Positions 18,560 through 27,624 of a DNA stretch of 64,000 nt are shown piece by piece. The position numbers and the translations under genes are program-made. Under the pieces are notes generated by a model that searched no databases, was not told the origin of the DNA, and saw only the letters and a program-made list of their open reading frames with translations. Numbering within the stretch: the first letter of the stretch is position 1; every line of letters starts with the position of its first letter. This DNA is from Flavobacteriaceae bacterium (lineage in GTDB: Bacteria; Bacteroidota; Bacteroidia; Flavobacteriales; Flavobacteriaceae), in assembly GCA_013043685.1 (NCBI GenBank), contig JABDNT010000046.1:62001-126000 (forward strand), read 5' to 3'.

Positions 18560-18952
18560 ATGCGATTCCATACCCGAAAATGGATAAAACCGGAAGATCT
18601 CAACCCGAATGGAACACTTTTCGGTGGTCGGCTGCTGGAATGGATCGATGAGGAGGCTGCACTTTATGCCATTATTCAACTGGAAAATCCCAGAACGGTA
18701 ACCAAGTACATTAGCGAGATCAATTTTGTGAGTTCCGCTAAAAAAGGAGATATCGTTGAAATTGGAATTGAAGTGAAGCAATTCGGAAAAAGCTCGCTGA
18801 CCCTGGGTTGTGAAGTCCGAAATAAAATGACCCGCCAGAGCATCATAACTATCGAAAAGATCATCATGGTGAGTCTCGATGAAGCAGGGAAGCCCGAACC
18901 TCATGGTAAGACTAAGGTTGAATTTGTATCAGACCGTTTAAAAGAGGACTAG
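18560..18952 (+). CDS. hotdog-fold acyl-CoA thioesterase
   Basis: A 130-residue single hotdog domain of the YciA/BACH type that hydrolyses acyl-CoA in the cytoplasm. The family motif LNPNGTLFGGRLLEWIDEEA is at residues about 14-33, with the catalytic Asp in WIDEEAA. The central YISEINFVSSAKKGDIVEIG and SLTLGCEVRN follow the family pattern. It is a stand-alone gene whose stop overlaps the end of the convergent MscS-type gene by four bases. Confidence 0.88.
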   Translation: MRFHTRKWIKPEDLNPNGTLFGGRLLEWIDEEAALYAIIQLENPRTVTKYISEINFVSSAKKGDIVEIGIEVKQFGKSSLTLGCEVRNKMTRQSIITIEKIIMVSLDEAGKPEPHGKTKVEFVSDRLKED

Positions 18953-20214
18953 TTCAGCGCTGCGATGTCTTTCCCGGTTGGAAGTTCGAATATCTCTAGA
19001 TCGAAATATTTGGCGGCCGAGATAAAATGATCGAAAAGGTCTGCCTGGATAGCTTCGTAATTCTGCCAGACTTTGTCATAGCTCCAACACATTATTTCAA
19101 CAGGGATGCCCTTGTCGGTAGGATTCAAATGCCGGACCATCATATACATATCCTTATTGATAGCCGGTGATTCATGTAAATACGCATCGATGTATTTACG
19201 GAAAATACCCAGGTTTGTTTGGTTTCTGCCATTGATTAGAATCGACTTATCGGCTTCTACTCTTGCATTGTATTTATCGATGTCCCTTTGCCTGTGTTCT
19301 ATAAAGGGTTTTACCAGGGTAATTGCTTTAAAGTTCTCTATCTCTTCAGGAGAAAGGAACTTTACCGAACTCTGCTTAATATGTATAGACCTTTTTATGC
19401 GTCGCCCATCAGATTCCTGCATCCCCCGCCAGTTCTGGAAAGAGTCGGCAATGAGGCTATAGGTAGGGATAGTGGTATACGTATTATCCCAGTTCTGCAC
19501 TCGAACTGCAGCCAAGTTTATTTCAGTAACAAGGCCATCGGCACCAAACTTACTGAAGGTGATCCAATCACCAATTCGCACCGTATCATTCACCGATACC
19601 TGTATACTGGCTACAAAACCGAGTATGGTGTCCTTGAAGATAAGCAATATAACAGCCGAGACCGCACTTAAGGTGGCAATACTTGCTATGGAGTATTGGA
19701 AGATTGCATTGACAATAAAGAAGATTCCAGCACCCCAGGCGAAGATCATCATCACCTGGACGTAACTCTCAAGTGGCTTATCCGCAAACTTCGGATTGGT
19801 TGCTCTCAGGTAATTAGTAATAGTTCTCAGGATCGAGCGGAACACAAGAATGCACAAAATAACCAGATAGGCCTCAGCGAGTGTTTCCACATGTCGTTCT
19901 ACTGCGCGGAAATCGGCAAATATTACTGGTATCAGGTACCAAACTAATGCCAAAGGAAATGCATGTGCCAAATAGCGAGGAAAGTTGCTCTTTACAAGAT
20001 AATCGTCGAAAGTGGTCTTAGATCGATTACTAAAAGCTTTGAACAACTGAACAATGATCTTGCGTATTATGATATCTATCAGAACAGCAATAAATGTGGT
20101 TACAATTATCAGCGCCACAGTGTTGATAATACTCGCCCAAAAGGGCCCCATACCTTGCTCTATGAGCAGGTCCCGAAGCCAACCGGCATATTCTATAAGT
20201 TGCTCCCTGTTCAT
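18949..20214 (-). CDS. MscS-family mechanosensitive channel (YbdG-like)
   Basis: A 421-residue membrane protein. Five hydrophobic segments in the first half (for example FWASIINTVALIIVTTFIAV) are followed by the MscS core SIATLSAVSAVILLIFKDTI and LGFVASIQVSVNDTVRIGDW, a typical pore helix joined to the beta domain. The C-terminal cytoplasmic part (NWRGMQESDGRRIKRSIHIK, DKGIPVEIMCWS) matches the longer YbdG/MscM type. It protects against osmotic down-shock. Its ATG overlaps the stop of the upstream DUF3817 gene (ATGA). Confidence 0.92.
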   Translation of the reverse strand: MNREQLIEYAGWLRDLLIEQGMGPFWASIINTVALIIVTTFIAVLIDIIIRKIIVQLFKAFSNRSKTTFDDYLVKSNFPRYLAHAFPLALVWYLIPVIFADFRAVERHVETLAEAYLVILCILVFRSILRTITNYLRATNPKFADKPLESYVQVMMIFAWGAGIFFIVNAIFQYSIASIATLSAVSAVILLIFKDTILGFVASIQVSVNDTVRIGDWITFSKFGADGLVTEINLAAVRVQNWDNTYTTIPTYSLIADSFQNWRGMQESDGRRIKRSIHIKQSSVKFLSPEEIENFKAITLVKPFIEHRQRDIDKYNARVEADKSILINGRNQTNLGIFRKYIDAYLHESPAINKDMYMMVRHLNPTDKGIPVEIMCWSYDKVWQNYEAIQADLFDHFISAAKYFDLEIFELPTGKDIAALN

Positions 20215-20510
20215 CGCAAATATTTACGTTCAACATAGAATGGCCCAAAAGGAAGTACTGCACATGCAAATGAAATACATAAAACCCGCCACGTCCAGTT
20301 TAGTTTTTCCTTCATGTACCAGGCACCAACCAGGTACATCATGAAAAGTATACCATGAGCCATCCCAACTGCACTCACATATTCCGGCATATCCCATATA
20401 TATTTTAGCGGCATAGCGATACCCAGCAAAACTAAGAATGATATTGCTTCAAGTGTACTGATGATCTTAAAAGATTTTATTGAAATATTCAAAACAGAAA
20501 TTTGTAGCAA
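20211..20510 (-). CDS. DUF3817 membrane protein
   Basis: About 99 residues with three hydrophobic segments. The signature LEAISFLVLLGIAMPLKYIW followed by GMAHGILFMMYLVGAW, with its conserved Glu and His, fits DUF3817. No ATG lies upstream of the family block: the frame begins with TTG at 20510, and another TTG at 20492 would give NISIKSFKIISTLEA. I infer a TTG start. Translation is coupled to the MscS-type gene by a four-base overlap. Function unknown. Confidence 0.8.
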   Translation of the reverse strand: MLQISVLNISIKSFKIISTLEAISFLVLLGIAMPLKYIWDMPEYVSAVGMAHGILFMMYLVGAWYMKEKLNWTWRVLCISFACAVLPFGPFYVERKYLR

Positions 20511-20612
20511 AGATAGGATAATCCACAGTGCTATTTCAAATTTAAGATATCTTTAGTAACGCATTTTCAAAGAACGCATTATCTTCAGCTTTTAATCAAT
20601 ATCCACGATAAT

Positions 20613-23465
20613 ATGAAGCCGTCATCGATCCTTTTCTTATCATTATCCCTTTTCATTATGACCTCTTGTAAGGACAACAATTCCAATAACGTAGCTGCAT
20701 CTGAGTTCAGTATTGAGTATGAAAAATTCACCCTCGACAATGGACTGGAGGTAATACTGCATGTGGATAAAAGTGATCCTATTGTGGCTGTGGCGACTAT
20801 GATGCATGTGGGTTCTAATCGTGAAAAACCAGGTAAAACCGGATTTGCACACTTCTTTGAACATATGAGTTTTAATGATTCTGAAAATGTTCCCGTTGGT
20901 GCGAACAGGAAAATGATCCCCGAATGGGGTGGAAGCCGAAACGGTGGTACGTGGAGCGATGGTACGGTATACTATGAAGTAGTTCCTAAAGACGCTTTCG
21001 AAAAGATACTCTGGATTGACAGTGACCGATTCGGGTACATGATCAATACTGTAACCGAGGCTGCGCTCGAAAGGGAAAAGCAGGTAGTGAAAAATGAAAA
21101 AAGACAGCGTGTAGATAATGCGCCTTACGGTTATACCGATGAGATCATCAGGAAAAACCTATACCCTGAAGGACACCCTTACAATTGGACAGTGATAGGG
21201 TCCTTACCAGATCTTCAGGCTGCGACGCTTGAAGATGTGAAAGAGTTCTACAACGAATATTACGGGGCGGCCAATGCTTCCTTAGTCATTGCCGGAGATA
21301 TCGATATTGAAGAGACAAAGCAATTGGTGGAAAAATGGTTTGGCGAGATTCCCAGTGGCCCCGAGATAGAACCGTTAAAGCCTATGCCTGTTACCTTGAG
21401 CGAGACCAAATCGCTCTCCTTTGCAGATAATTTCGCGAAACTCCCGGAGCTGCGTATGGTTTTTCCTTCTGTTGAGCAATACAACCAGGATGAATATGCA
21501 CTACAGGTACTTGGGCAGTTGCTTAGTGGAAGCAAGAAATCCCCACTGTATAGAACCGTAGTAGAGGAAGGGAAATTAGCACCGAATGTTAGGACGTATA
21601 ATGCCACGAATGAACTCGCTGGTGAATTTGTTGTTAGGGTACGAGCTAATGAGGGCGTGGCTTTAGACGAGGTAAAAAAGGCAATCGATAAGGGTTTAAA
21701 TAAATTTGAGTCTGATGGTTTTACCGATAATGAATTACAGAGAATAAAAGCAGAACTTGAAACCCAATTATACTATGGAGTAGCCACAGTATTGAATAAA
21801 GCCTTCCAGTTGGTTCAGGACAATGAATTTGGAAATGATCCGGGGTATGTTAGTAAACGAGCTAAGTATCTTCAGGAGGTGAGTCGGGAAGATGTGATGC
21901 GGGTTTATGATAAGTATCTTAAAGGAAAGAATTATGTAATGACCAGTGTGGTTCCTGCGGCATCACCAGAATTGGCTGTAACGGGAGCAGCTGAAGCAAC
22001 GGTATGGCAGGAAGAGATTACAGCCATGAAGGCGAATGAACAAGTTGCACAGGGAGAAGAGGCTGTTTATGAAAAAACACCTTCAAAATATGATCGTTCC
22101 GAACCTGCGTTTGGGGAAGCACCTTTATTTAAAATGCCTGTTGTTTGGCAATCGAATGCAGAAAATGGCATGAAATTACTTGGTATCGAGAACAGTGAAC
22201 TTCCAATAGTTACTTTTAATATTACCATCCCTGGCGGACATATGCTGGATCCGGAAGATAAGTCTGGTTTGGCCGTATTTACGGCCGACCTTATGAATGA
22301 GGGGACAGTTAACAAAACTTCTGCAGAACTGGAGGAGGCTATTGGTCTGTTGGGTTCCAGCATATCCATTAATGGTGGATTAGAGGAAATTACTATTTCA
22401 GGAAGTTGTTTGTCACGAAATTTCGAGCCTACATTAGCCCTGGTCGAAGAGATGTTATTGCAACCGCGATGGGACGCTGCAGATTTCGAACGCTTGAAAC
22501 AAGAGTGGAAGACCGGTTTAAAAGGTCGGGAAGCGAATCCCAATGCAATAGCGGCCCTTAATTTCAACAAATTGATCTACGGGCCGGAGCACATAGCGGC
22601 TATTCCCACGACAGGAACTTTAGAAACGGCGGAAAACGTAACATTGGATGATGTAAAAGAATTTTACAAAAACCTCACTCCGGTTAATGCCAGTTTGAAA
22701 GTGGTAGGCGATATAGGAGAAGAAGAAGTACGTAAAGCTATGGCAAATATGGCAGCCAACTGGTCTGGAGAGGCGTTCGATAAACCATTGATGAATGTGG
22801 CTTCTGAATCCAAGGAGCCAACCCTGTATTTTATAGATGTCCCTAATTCTAAGCAGTCTGTACTGTACATTGGTTCCATGGCGCTTTCGGCCACGCATCC
22901 TGATGCGGCTAAACTGGATTTTGCGAATGAGATTCTCGGAGGAGGATCAAGCGGAAGGTTATTCCAGACCCTGCGAATTCAGAAAGGATATACGTATGGC
23001 GCTTATTCAAGAATACCATCACGCAGTGAGATCGCACCTTTTACTATCTCTTCGAGCGTTCGCGCTAATGCTACCTTAGCATCCCTTGAAATAATTCAGG
23101 AAATGGTGAGAGATTACGGAACAGGATTCACAGAGAATGATGTTGAACTTACCAAGAACAAGATCGTTAAGCAGAATACCCGGGCGTATGAGTCTTTGAA
23201 TGCTAAACTTGGGATACTCACCAATATAGATAAATACGGCAAACCAAGGAATTACATCGACCTTGAACAGCAGGAATTGATGGCGATGACGCTGGACGAT
23301 TTTAAATCGACCATCGATAAATACATGCAGGAAGATAAAATGATCTATGTGGTGGTAGGCGATAAGGCAACACAATTGGAAGAGGTGAGAAGATTAGGAA
23401 AGAAGGTGGTCGAGTTGGATATCTTCGGAAATGAAATAAGGGAATTAGAAAGCCGGGAACTTTAA
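20613..23465 (+). CDS. M16-family zinc metalloprotease, two-domain lipoprotein
   Basis: A 950-residue pitrilysin/insulinase-type protease. Signal sequence SSILFLSLSLFIMTSCKDN has a lipobox-like Cys19. The inverted zinc motif HFFEH is at residues 80-84, and the downstream Glu ligand is in LEREKQVVKNEKRQ. The second half (from about residue 510) is a second M16 domain without HxxEH, with the R/Y pair region QTLRIQKGYTYGAYSR typical of the non-catalytic half. It acts in the periplasm or outer envelope on peptides. It stands alone and overlaps the convergent dipeptidase gene by four bases. Confidence 0.93.
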   Translation: MKPSSILFLSLSLFIMTSCKDNNSNNVAASEFSIEYEKFTLDNGLEVILHVDKSDPIVAVATMMHVGSNREKPGKTGFAHFFEHMSFNDSENVPVGANRKMIPEWGGSRNGGTWSDGTVYYEVVPKDAFEKILWIDSDRFGYMINTVTEAALEREKQVVKNEKRQRVDNAPYGYTDEIIRKNLYPEGHPYNWTVIGSLPDLQAATLEDVKEFYNEYYGAANASLVIAGDIDIEETKQLVEKWFGEIPSGPEIEPLKPMPVTLSETKSLSFADNFAKLPELRMVFPSVEQYNQDEYALQVLGQLLSGSKKSPLYRTVVEEGKLAPNVRTYNATNELAGEFVVRVRANEGVALDEVKKAIDKGLNKFESDGFTDNELQRIKAELETQLYYGVATVLNKAFQLVQDNEFGNDPGYVSKRAKYLQEVSREDVMRVYDKYLKGKNYVMTSVVPAASPELAVTGAAEATVWQEEITAMKANEQVAQGEEAVYEKTPSKYDRSEPAFGEAPLFKMPVVWQSNAENGMKLLGIENSELPIVTFNITIPGGHMLDPEDKSGLAVFTADLMNEGTVNKTSAELEEAIGLLGSSISINGGLEEITISGSCLSRNFEPTLALVEEMLLQPRWDAADFERLKQEWKTGLKGREANPNAIAALNFNKLIYGPEHIAAIPTTGTLETAENVTLDDVKEFYKNLTPVNASLKVVGDIGEEEVRKAMANMAANWSGEAFDKPLMNVASESKEPTLYFIDVPNSKQSVLYIGSMALSATHPDAAKLDFANEILGGGSSGRLFQTLRIQKGYTYGAYSRIPSRSEIAPFTISSSVRANATLASLEIIQEMVRDYGTGFTENDVELTKNKIVKQNTRAYESLNAKLGILTNIDKYGKPRNYIDLEQQELMAMTLDDFKSTIDKYMQEDKMIYVVVGDKATQLEEVRRLGKKVVELDIFGNEIRELESREL

Positions 23466-24067
23466 TCCTCACAAGGGAGTGGTTCATTCATGGTCGGGAA
23501 AGACATGTTTTTTCTAAAACTGAAGTGCCACCATTCGCTGCGAATAGTCTTAAATCCGAATTTCTTCATACCGTCCATAAGTAAATTCCGGTTCGCGATT
23601 ATGTCTTCAGGGAAATTGAAGTAGTCTATATGGGCTTCCCTTCCGAAGTAATCGTAATCGGTTCCCATTTCAACATAACACCCTTCCAGGGTAACTAAAG
23701 TGATGTCCACAGCAGCACCTTTGTTGTGAATGGATCCTTTATCATAAGGATTGGCGACATAAGTGGCCCGCGGTACTTTAGCCCACATTTTCTTCTGAAT
23801 ATCCAGGGGTCGGTAGCAATCGTACAGTTTTATCCTATATCCTAATTCACAGAAATATTGGTTCGCCTTCAACAGGGCATTGGCAACATCCTTCTGTAGT
23901 AAGCACTTCGGACAGTCATACAATACCTCACCAATGAAATTATCTGAAGTAGCATACCTGATCTCATAATCAAATTCAGTAGAGAGTGAAGCTATGTCTA
24001 CAAGATTGGACTGAGACTGCAACTGCACCGTTAGTAGTGTGATGATATAGATTGGGACCATTTTCAT
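23462..24067 (-). CDS. D-alanyl-D-alanine dipeptidase (VanX/DdpX-type, M15)
   Basis: A 201-residue exported zinc dipeptidase. The signature SIHNKGAAVDITLV supplies the His and Asp ligands, and SEWWHFSF supplies the catalytic Glu and third His ligand. LYDCYRPLDIQKKMW carries the substrate Arg. The N-terminus is a weak signal peptide (MVPIYIITLLTVQLQSQS); two starts (24067 and 24061) are possible. In a Gram-negative envelope it most likely recycles D-Ala-D-Ala from peptidoglycan; with no VanH/VanA partner genes nearby it is not evidence for vancomycin resistance. Confidence 0.9.
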   Translation of the reverse strand: MKMVPIYIITLLTVQLQSQSNLVDIASLSTEFDYEIRYATSDNFIGEVLYDCPKCLLQKDVANALLKANQYFCELGYRIKLYDCYRPLDIQKKMWAKVPRATYVANPYDKGSIHNKGAAVDITLVTLEGCYVEMGTDYDYFGREAHIDYFNFPEDIIANRNLLMDGMKKFGFKTIRSEWWHFSFRKNMSFPTMNEPLPCED

Positions 24068-24140
24068 TGAGAATAAAATTAAGGATAAATTAATAACCTT
24101 CTGTTACCTTAGTTGTAGTTTTGGGGTAAAATTGAATCAA

Positions 24141-24872
24141 ATGAATGATATTAAAGGAAAGGTAGCTCTAATTACAGGTGGAACAAAAGGTATAGGCTAT
24201 GGCATTGCTGAAGCATTAATGCGAAAAGGCGTGCATGTAGCAATTACAGGAAGAGGTGAAGTTTCGGCGCAAAAATCTGCGCAGGAACTCATGAAAAGCA
24301 TAAACGGAACTGTTCGGGCCATAGGCCTTAGTGCTGATGTGCGCGATTATCCAAGCCAGGAGAGCGCAATGCGTGCCGTGATGGCCGAATTTGGCAAAAT
24401 AGATGTTGTAGTCGCCAATGCAGGCATCGGTCATTTTGGTAGCGTGGAATCCCTTACTACGAAACAGTGGCAGGAAACCATCGACACCAATCTTACAGGG
24501 GCATTTTACAGCCTTAAAGCAACGCTGGACGCTTTAAAAGAAAGCAAAGGGTATTATATTTCAATCTCAAGTTTGGCAGGAACGAACTTCTTTGCGGGTG
24601 GATCGGCCTATAATGCCAGTAAATTCGGGCTAACCGGATTTACACAGGCAGCCATGCTGGATCTAAGGAAATACGGTATCAAAGTGAGCACAATTATGCC
24701 TGGCAGCGTTGCCACTTATTTCAATGATCATGTACCAAATGAAAAAGATAGCTGGAAGATCCAGATAGAGGATATCGGAAAACTTGTGGTAGACTTATTG
24801 GAAATGCATCCAAGAACACTTCCTTCGAAAATAGAAGTAAGGCCTTCCATACCTCCGAGTGCAAAAGCATAG
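24141..24872 (+). CDS. short-chain dehydrogenase/reductase
   Basis: A 243-residue classical SDR: cofactor loop ALITGGTKGIGYGIAEAL, VVANAGIGHFG, catalytic Ser in YISISSLAGTNF and the YNASK tetrad with Tyr and Lys, then IMPGSVATYF. The loop composition suggests NADP preference. Substrate cannot be inferred. I use ATG 24141, since the TTG at 24132 adds only three residues. It ends one base before the convergent gene at 24874. Confidence 0.92.
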   Translation: MNDIKGKVALITGGTKGIGYGIAEALMRKGVHVAITGRGEVSAQKSAQELMKSINGTVRAIGLSADVRDYPSQESAMRAVMAEFGKIDVVVANAGIGHFGSVESLTTKQWQETIDTNLTGAFYSLKATLDALKESKGYYISISSLAGTNFFAGGSAYNASKFGLTGFTQAAMLDLRKYGIKVSTIMPGSVATYFNDHVPNEKDSWKIQIEDIGKLVVDLLEMHPRTLPSKIEVRPSIPPSAKA

Positions 24873-24873
24873 G

Positions 24874-25302
24874 TCAAGCGCTGTGTTCCTGATCTTGAAT
24901 TTTAATTTCACTTACCCATTCTATGGCTACGTCAAGATTCCTGAATTTTCTGATACGCGTTTGTGAAAAGAGTTTTTCCAGGATCACGTTCATTAGTCCG
25001 ATCTTGTTATAGGCTACAATAGCAAAGGCCTCCAGCTGATGCCGTTCCTGATAGAATCGCAACCAGTCCTGTGGATGAAGTGAATACGAGTGTATACGGT
25101 TTGAAATATAGCTAAGCTTAATATCGCGCGATCCGAAATAATCGTAAACTTGTTCGATCACAATTTCTGCGAGTTCCCAATTGAAATGAACTCCTTCATT
25201 GATTTCAGAAATAACGTAATCATCGAAAATGTAAAAATTTCCGAATGGCTCAGAGATCTTGTACCGATATAAACCTCTATATTTTGAAGATTCGATTTTC
25301 AT
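24874..25302 (-). CDS. hypothetical protein, possibly SpoIIAA-like fold
   Basis: A 142-residue soluble protein with no membrane segment. The layout (N-terminal strands, GVHFNWELAEIVIEQVYDYF helix, IKLSYISNRIHSYSLHP, then AFAIVAYNKIGLMNVILEKL and an end FRNLDVAIEWVSEIK) resembles small alpha/beta proteins of the SpoIIAA/STAS-like type found in marine Flavobacteriaceae. This is fold inference only. It stands between convergent and divergent neighbours without an operon partner. Confidence 0.6.
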   Translation of the reverse strand: MKIESSKYRGLYRYKISEPFGNFYIFDDYVISEINEGVHFNWELAEIVIEQVYDYFGSRDIKLSYISNRIHSYSLHPQDWLRFYQERHQLEAFAIVAYNKIGLMNVILEKLFSQTRIRKFRNLDVAIEWVSEIKIQDQEHSA

Positions 25303-25420
25303 GCCCCAATTTTACTGAACCTTCTCAAAATTTATTCCAAGAAGGGCTGAGGTTTTAATATGAAAATTGGTTTTCGTCTAAAAACAGCAATACTTCGTTA
25401 AAAGACAATTGATTAAACAA

Positions 25421-25445
25421 AAAAAGTGGCACAAGGCCACTTTTT
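25421..25445. terminator. terminator after the OmpA-like lipoprotein gene
   Basis: AAAAAGTGGC and GCCACTTTTT form a 10-bp stem with a 5-base loop. On the minus strand it begins 22 bases beyond the stop of the OmpA-like gene and has a clean T-run. Confidence 0.85.
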
Positions 25446-25466
25446 ATAGTTTTCACTTTATTCGAT

Positions 25467-26321
25467 TTAGTTCGCCGATAGCAGCGCCAGGAACTTATCC
25501 AGGTTAGGCAGTATCACGATGCGCGTACGCCTGTTTTTGGATCTTCCCTCTTCCGTATCATTGTCAGAAACAGGAGCGAAACTACTTCTTCCAGCTGCGA
25601 TTAGTTTTTCAGGGGCAACACCAAATTGCTCCTGCAACTTCCTGATAACGGCAGTTGAGCGCTGAACGCTCAATTCCCAGTTGTCTTTAATGTAAGCGCC
25701 TTTTTTAACAGTGCGGGCGTCTGTATGCCCTTCAATTAGCACTTCCATTGCCGGTTCGCTATTGATAACATTGGCAAGGCGTTCTAGCAGGTTATCCGCT
25801 TTTGGATTTACACGGTAACTGCCCGAGTTGAAAAGAAGTTTGTCTGAGATCGTGATCATAACCACTGTCTCGTCAATATCAATTTTGATATCATCTTCTT
25901 CACCTTCGGCGACCAGGTTGTTATCCAGATTTTTCTTCAGGTTGTAAGACACTATCAGGTTCATCGAGTCCTGTAAGGTCTTGGCTTCGGCTAGTTCATT
26001 CTGATCAACATTTGCAAGGGCCTGTTTCATTTGCTCCTTGTCTTTGTTCGACAGAACCACATTGCCATAATTTCTAAGACTATTTGTCTCCAGGTCCACG
26101 TTCTCCTGGGTAAGCGAATTGATCTTCGCATTGTAACTGGCCACGCGTTCTTCGATCTTCGCATATTTTGCTTCGATCTCTTCTTTTTCAAGTTGCGTTT
26201 TTGTTAAAGTTGAACGGGTAGTGTTGTACTGGGATTCGAGTTCCACGTATTTCTTTTTTGAAACACAGGAAGTGAGGAGGATGGTCCCCGATAGCAGAGT
26301 TAGTGCAATCAAATTTTTCAT
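25467..26321 (-). CDS. OmpA-family outer membrane lipoprotein
   Basis: A 284-residue lipoprotein. The signal KNLIALTLLSGTILLTSCVS ends in a lipobox (LTSC). Residues about 25-75 form a coiled coil (TLTKTQLEKEEIEAKYAKIE). The C-terminal OmpA domain has EVLIEGHTDARTVKK, WELSVQRSTAVIRKL and the NRRTRIVI motif, which bind diaminopimelate in peptidoglycan. It is a Pal/MotB-like tether linking outer membrane to cell wall. It is abundant in type in Flavobacteria. Monocistronic with its own terminator. Confidence 0.92.
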   Translation of the reverse strand: MKNLIALTLLSGTILLTSCVSKKKYVELESQYNTTRSTLTKTQLEKEEIEAKYAKIEERVASYNAKINSLTQENVDLETNSLRNYGNVVLSNKDKEQMKQALANVDQNELAEAKTLQDSMNLIVSYNLKKNLDNNLVAEGEEDDIKIDIDETVVMITISDKLLFNSGSYRVNPKADNLLERLANVINSEPAMEVLIEGHTDARTVKKGAYIKDNWELSVQRSTAVIRKLQEQFGVAPEKLIAAGRSSFAPVSDNDTEEGRSKNRRTRIVILPNLDKFLALLSAN

Positions 26322-26445
26322 ATTACTAAGTATTAAGGTTTGTTATAACAAATGTATTTCAAGTCCCTTGAATAATCGCTCTAAAAATTGCTATTGTTAT
26401 GTTAAATATGCACTTACTTTCTTAATACGAAATCTCTTACTCCTG

Positions 26446-27312
26446 TTAACCCAGATATTTCTTTAGAATGTGACTTTTATGTTTGCTTCTTAAGTGTCCT
26501 AGGGCTTTCTCCCGTATTTGCCTTACCCGCTCACGGCTTATATCGAAGGTATCTCCTATTTCCTGTAAAGTCATAGCAGGCTGGTCCGCAAGTCCGAAAT
26601 TTAATCGTAATACATCGGCTTCTCTATCCGGGAGCGTGTTCAGGGTTCTTGCAATTTCTATTTCGAGAGATTCCCTCATTAGCTCATTGTCCGGAACCGG
26701 ACTCTCACTAGACTTAACCACATCGTATAGGTTATTGTCGTTTTCTCCTTCCTGAAAAGGTGCATCCATGGAAATACTCCTATTAGACTCCTTCATGGCG
26801 TTCTTGATCTTGTCCACGTGCTCGTCCATTTCTTTAGCAATCTCGGCAACCGTGGGCTGGCGCTCATACACTTGCTGAAGGTGGAGAGAGGTTTTTCTTA
26901 TTCTATTAATAAGGCCTATCTTATTAAGAGGCAACCTAACCACCCTTGCCTGAACAGATATTGCCTGAAGAATCGACTGGCGAATCCACCATACGGCATA
27001 TGATATGAATTTAAAACCCCGGGTTTCATCAAAGCGCTTCGCTGCTTTCACAAGTCCAATATTGCCTTCGTTGATAAGATCTGGTAACCTTAAGCCCTGA
27101 TTCTGATATTGTTTAGCAACCGAGACAACGAAACGGAGGTTTGCCCTAACCAGTTTATCCAGAGCTCTTTCATCACCTTCTTTTATCAGTCGGGCCAGTT
27201 CGACTTCCTCTTCTGCGGTGATCAAATCTATCTTGCTAACATCCTGCAAATAGTTATTTAGTGATTTGGTTTCACGGTTAGTTACCTGTTTCGATATTTT
27301 TAATTGTCTCAT
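26446..27312 (-). CDS. rpoD: primary RNA polymerase sigma factor, Bacteroidota type
   Basis: A 288-residue group 1 sigma-70 lacking region 1.1, the form that recognises TTTG/TAnnTTTG promoters in Bacteroidota. Regions in order: 1.2 (NNYLQDVSKIDLITAEEEVE), 2 (ANLRFVVSVAKQYQNQGL, NEGNIGLVKAAKRFDETRGF), 2.4 (SYAVWWIRQSILQAIS), 3 (LPLNKIGLINRIRKT) and 4.2 (LQEIGDTFDISRERVRQIRE). I trim to the ATG at 27312 giving RQLKISKQVTNRET, the canonical start in this phylum; the longer frame from 27339 is not supported. It is divergent from the small membrane protein and carboxypeptidase unit. Confidence 0.95.
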   Translation of the reverse strand: MRQLKISKQVTNRETKSLNNYLQDVSKIDLITAEEEVELARLIKEGDERALDKLVRANLRFVVSVAKQYQNQGLRLPDLINEGNIGLVKAAKRFDETRGFKFISYAVWWIRQSILQAISVQARVVRLPLNKIGLINRIRKTSLHLQQVYERQPTVAEIAKEMDEHVDKIKNAMKESNRSISMDAPFQEGENDNNLYDVVKSSESPVPDNELMRESLEIEIARTLNTLPDREADVLRLNFGLADQPAMTLQEIGDTFDISRERVRQIREKALGHLRSKHKSHILKKYLG

Positions 27313-27444
27313 ATATCCTTGAAAGTTTATTTTTACCACTCATAGGATAAGTTTCAGAACTGAAAAATCAAAAAACTTAACATAATCTGTTAAAATCGAA
27401 TTCTGTAGGACGAAAAATGCTTATTTTGAAACAAAAATTGTTTT

Positions 27445-27624
27445 ATGTTTTATCCTGCAAAATTCAGCATCTTGCAAATACCCAGTGGGGTGCCGCATCC
27501 CGATGACAATACCCCGGTGGATCTTACAAATCCGGCGGATCTTATCATATACCTTGTTATACCAGTGGTGATTGTAATATTGTACCTTGTATTTATAAAA
27601 AGAAAAAAGAATATATCAAATTGA
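27445..27624 (+). CDS. small single-span membrane protein
   Basis: A frame of 59 codons from ATG 27445. The N-terminal part FSILQIPSGVPHPDDNTPVD is followed by one hydrophobic helix (ADLIIYLVIPVVIVILYLVF) and a basic tail KRKKNISN. The motif IPSGVPHPDDNTPVDL with the following helix looks like a family of short Bacteroidota proteins, some of which I recall being mislabelled adenylosuccinate synthetase. Its TGA stop overlaps the TTG start of the M14 peptidase, indicating translational coupling. Confidence 0.75.
   Translation: MFYPAKFSILQIPSGVPHPDDNTPVDLTNPADLIIYLVIPVVIVILYLVFIKRKKNISN

Noticed and set aside
18479..18904. A 141-codon minus-strand frame over the thioesterase gene
   Set aside because: The plus-strand hotdog protein has clear family motifs; the opposite frame is a shadow.
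22067..22570. A 167-codon minus-strand frame in the M16 protease gene
   Set aside because: Shadow of the second M16 domain; low-complexity Ser-rich translation without motifs.
23462..24067. Vancomycin resistance gene (VanX) reading
   Set aside because: Single M15 dipeptidase without VanH/VanA/VanR neighbours; more simply a peptidoglycan recycling enzyme.
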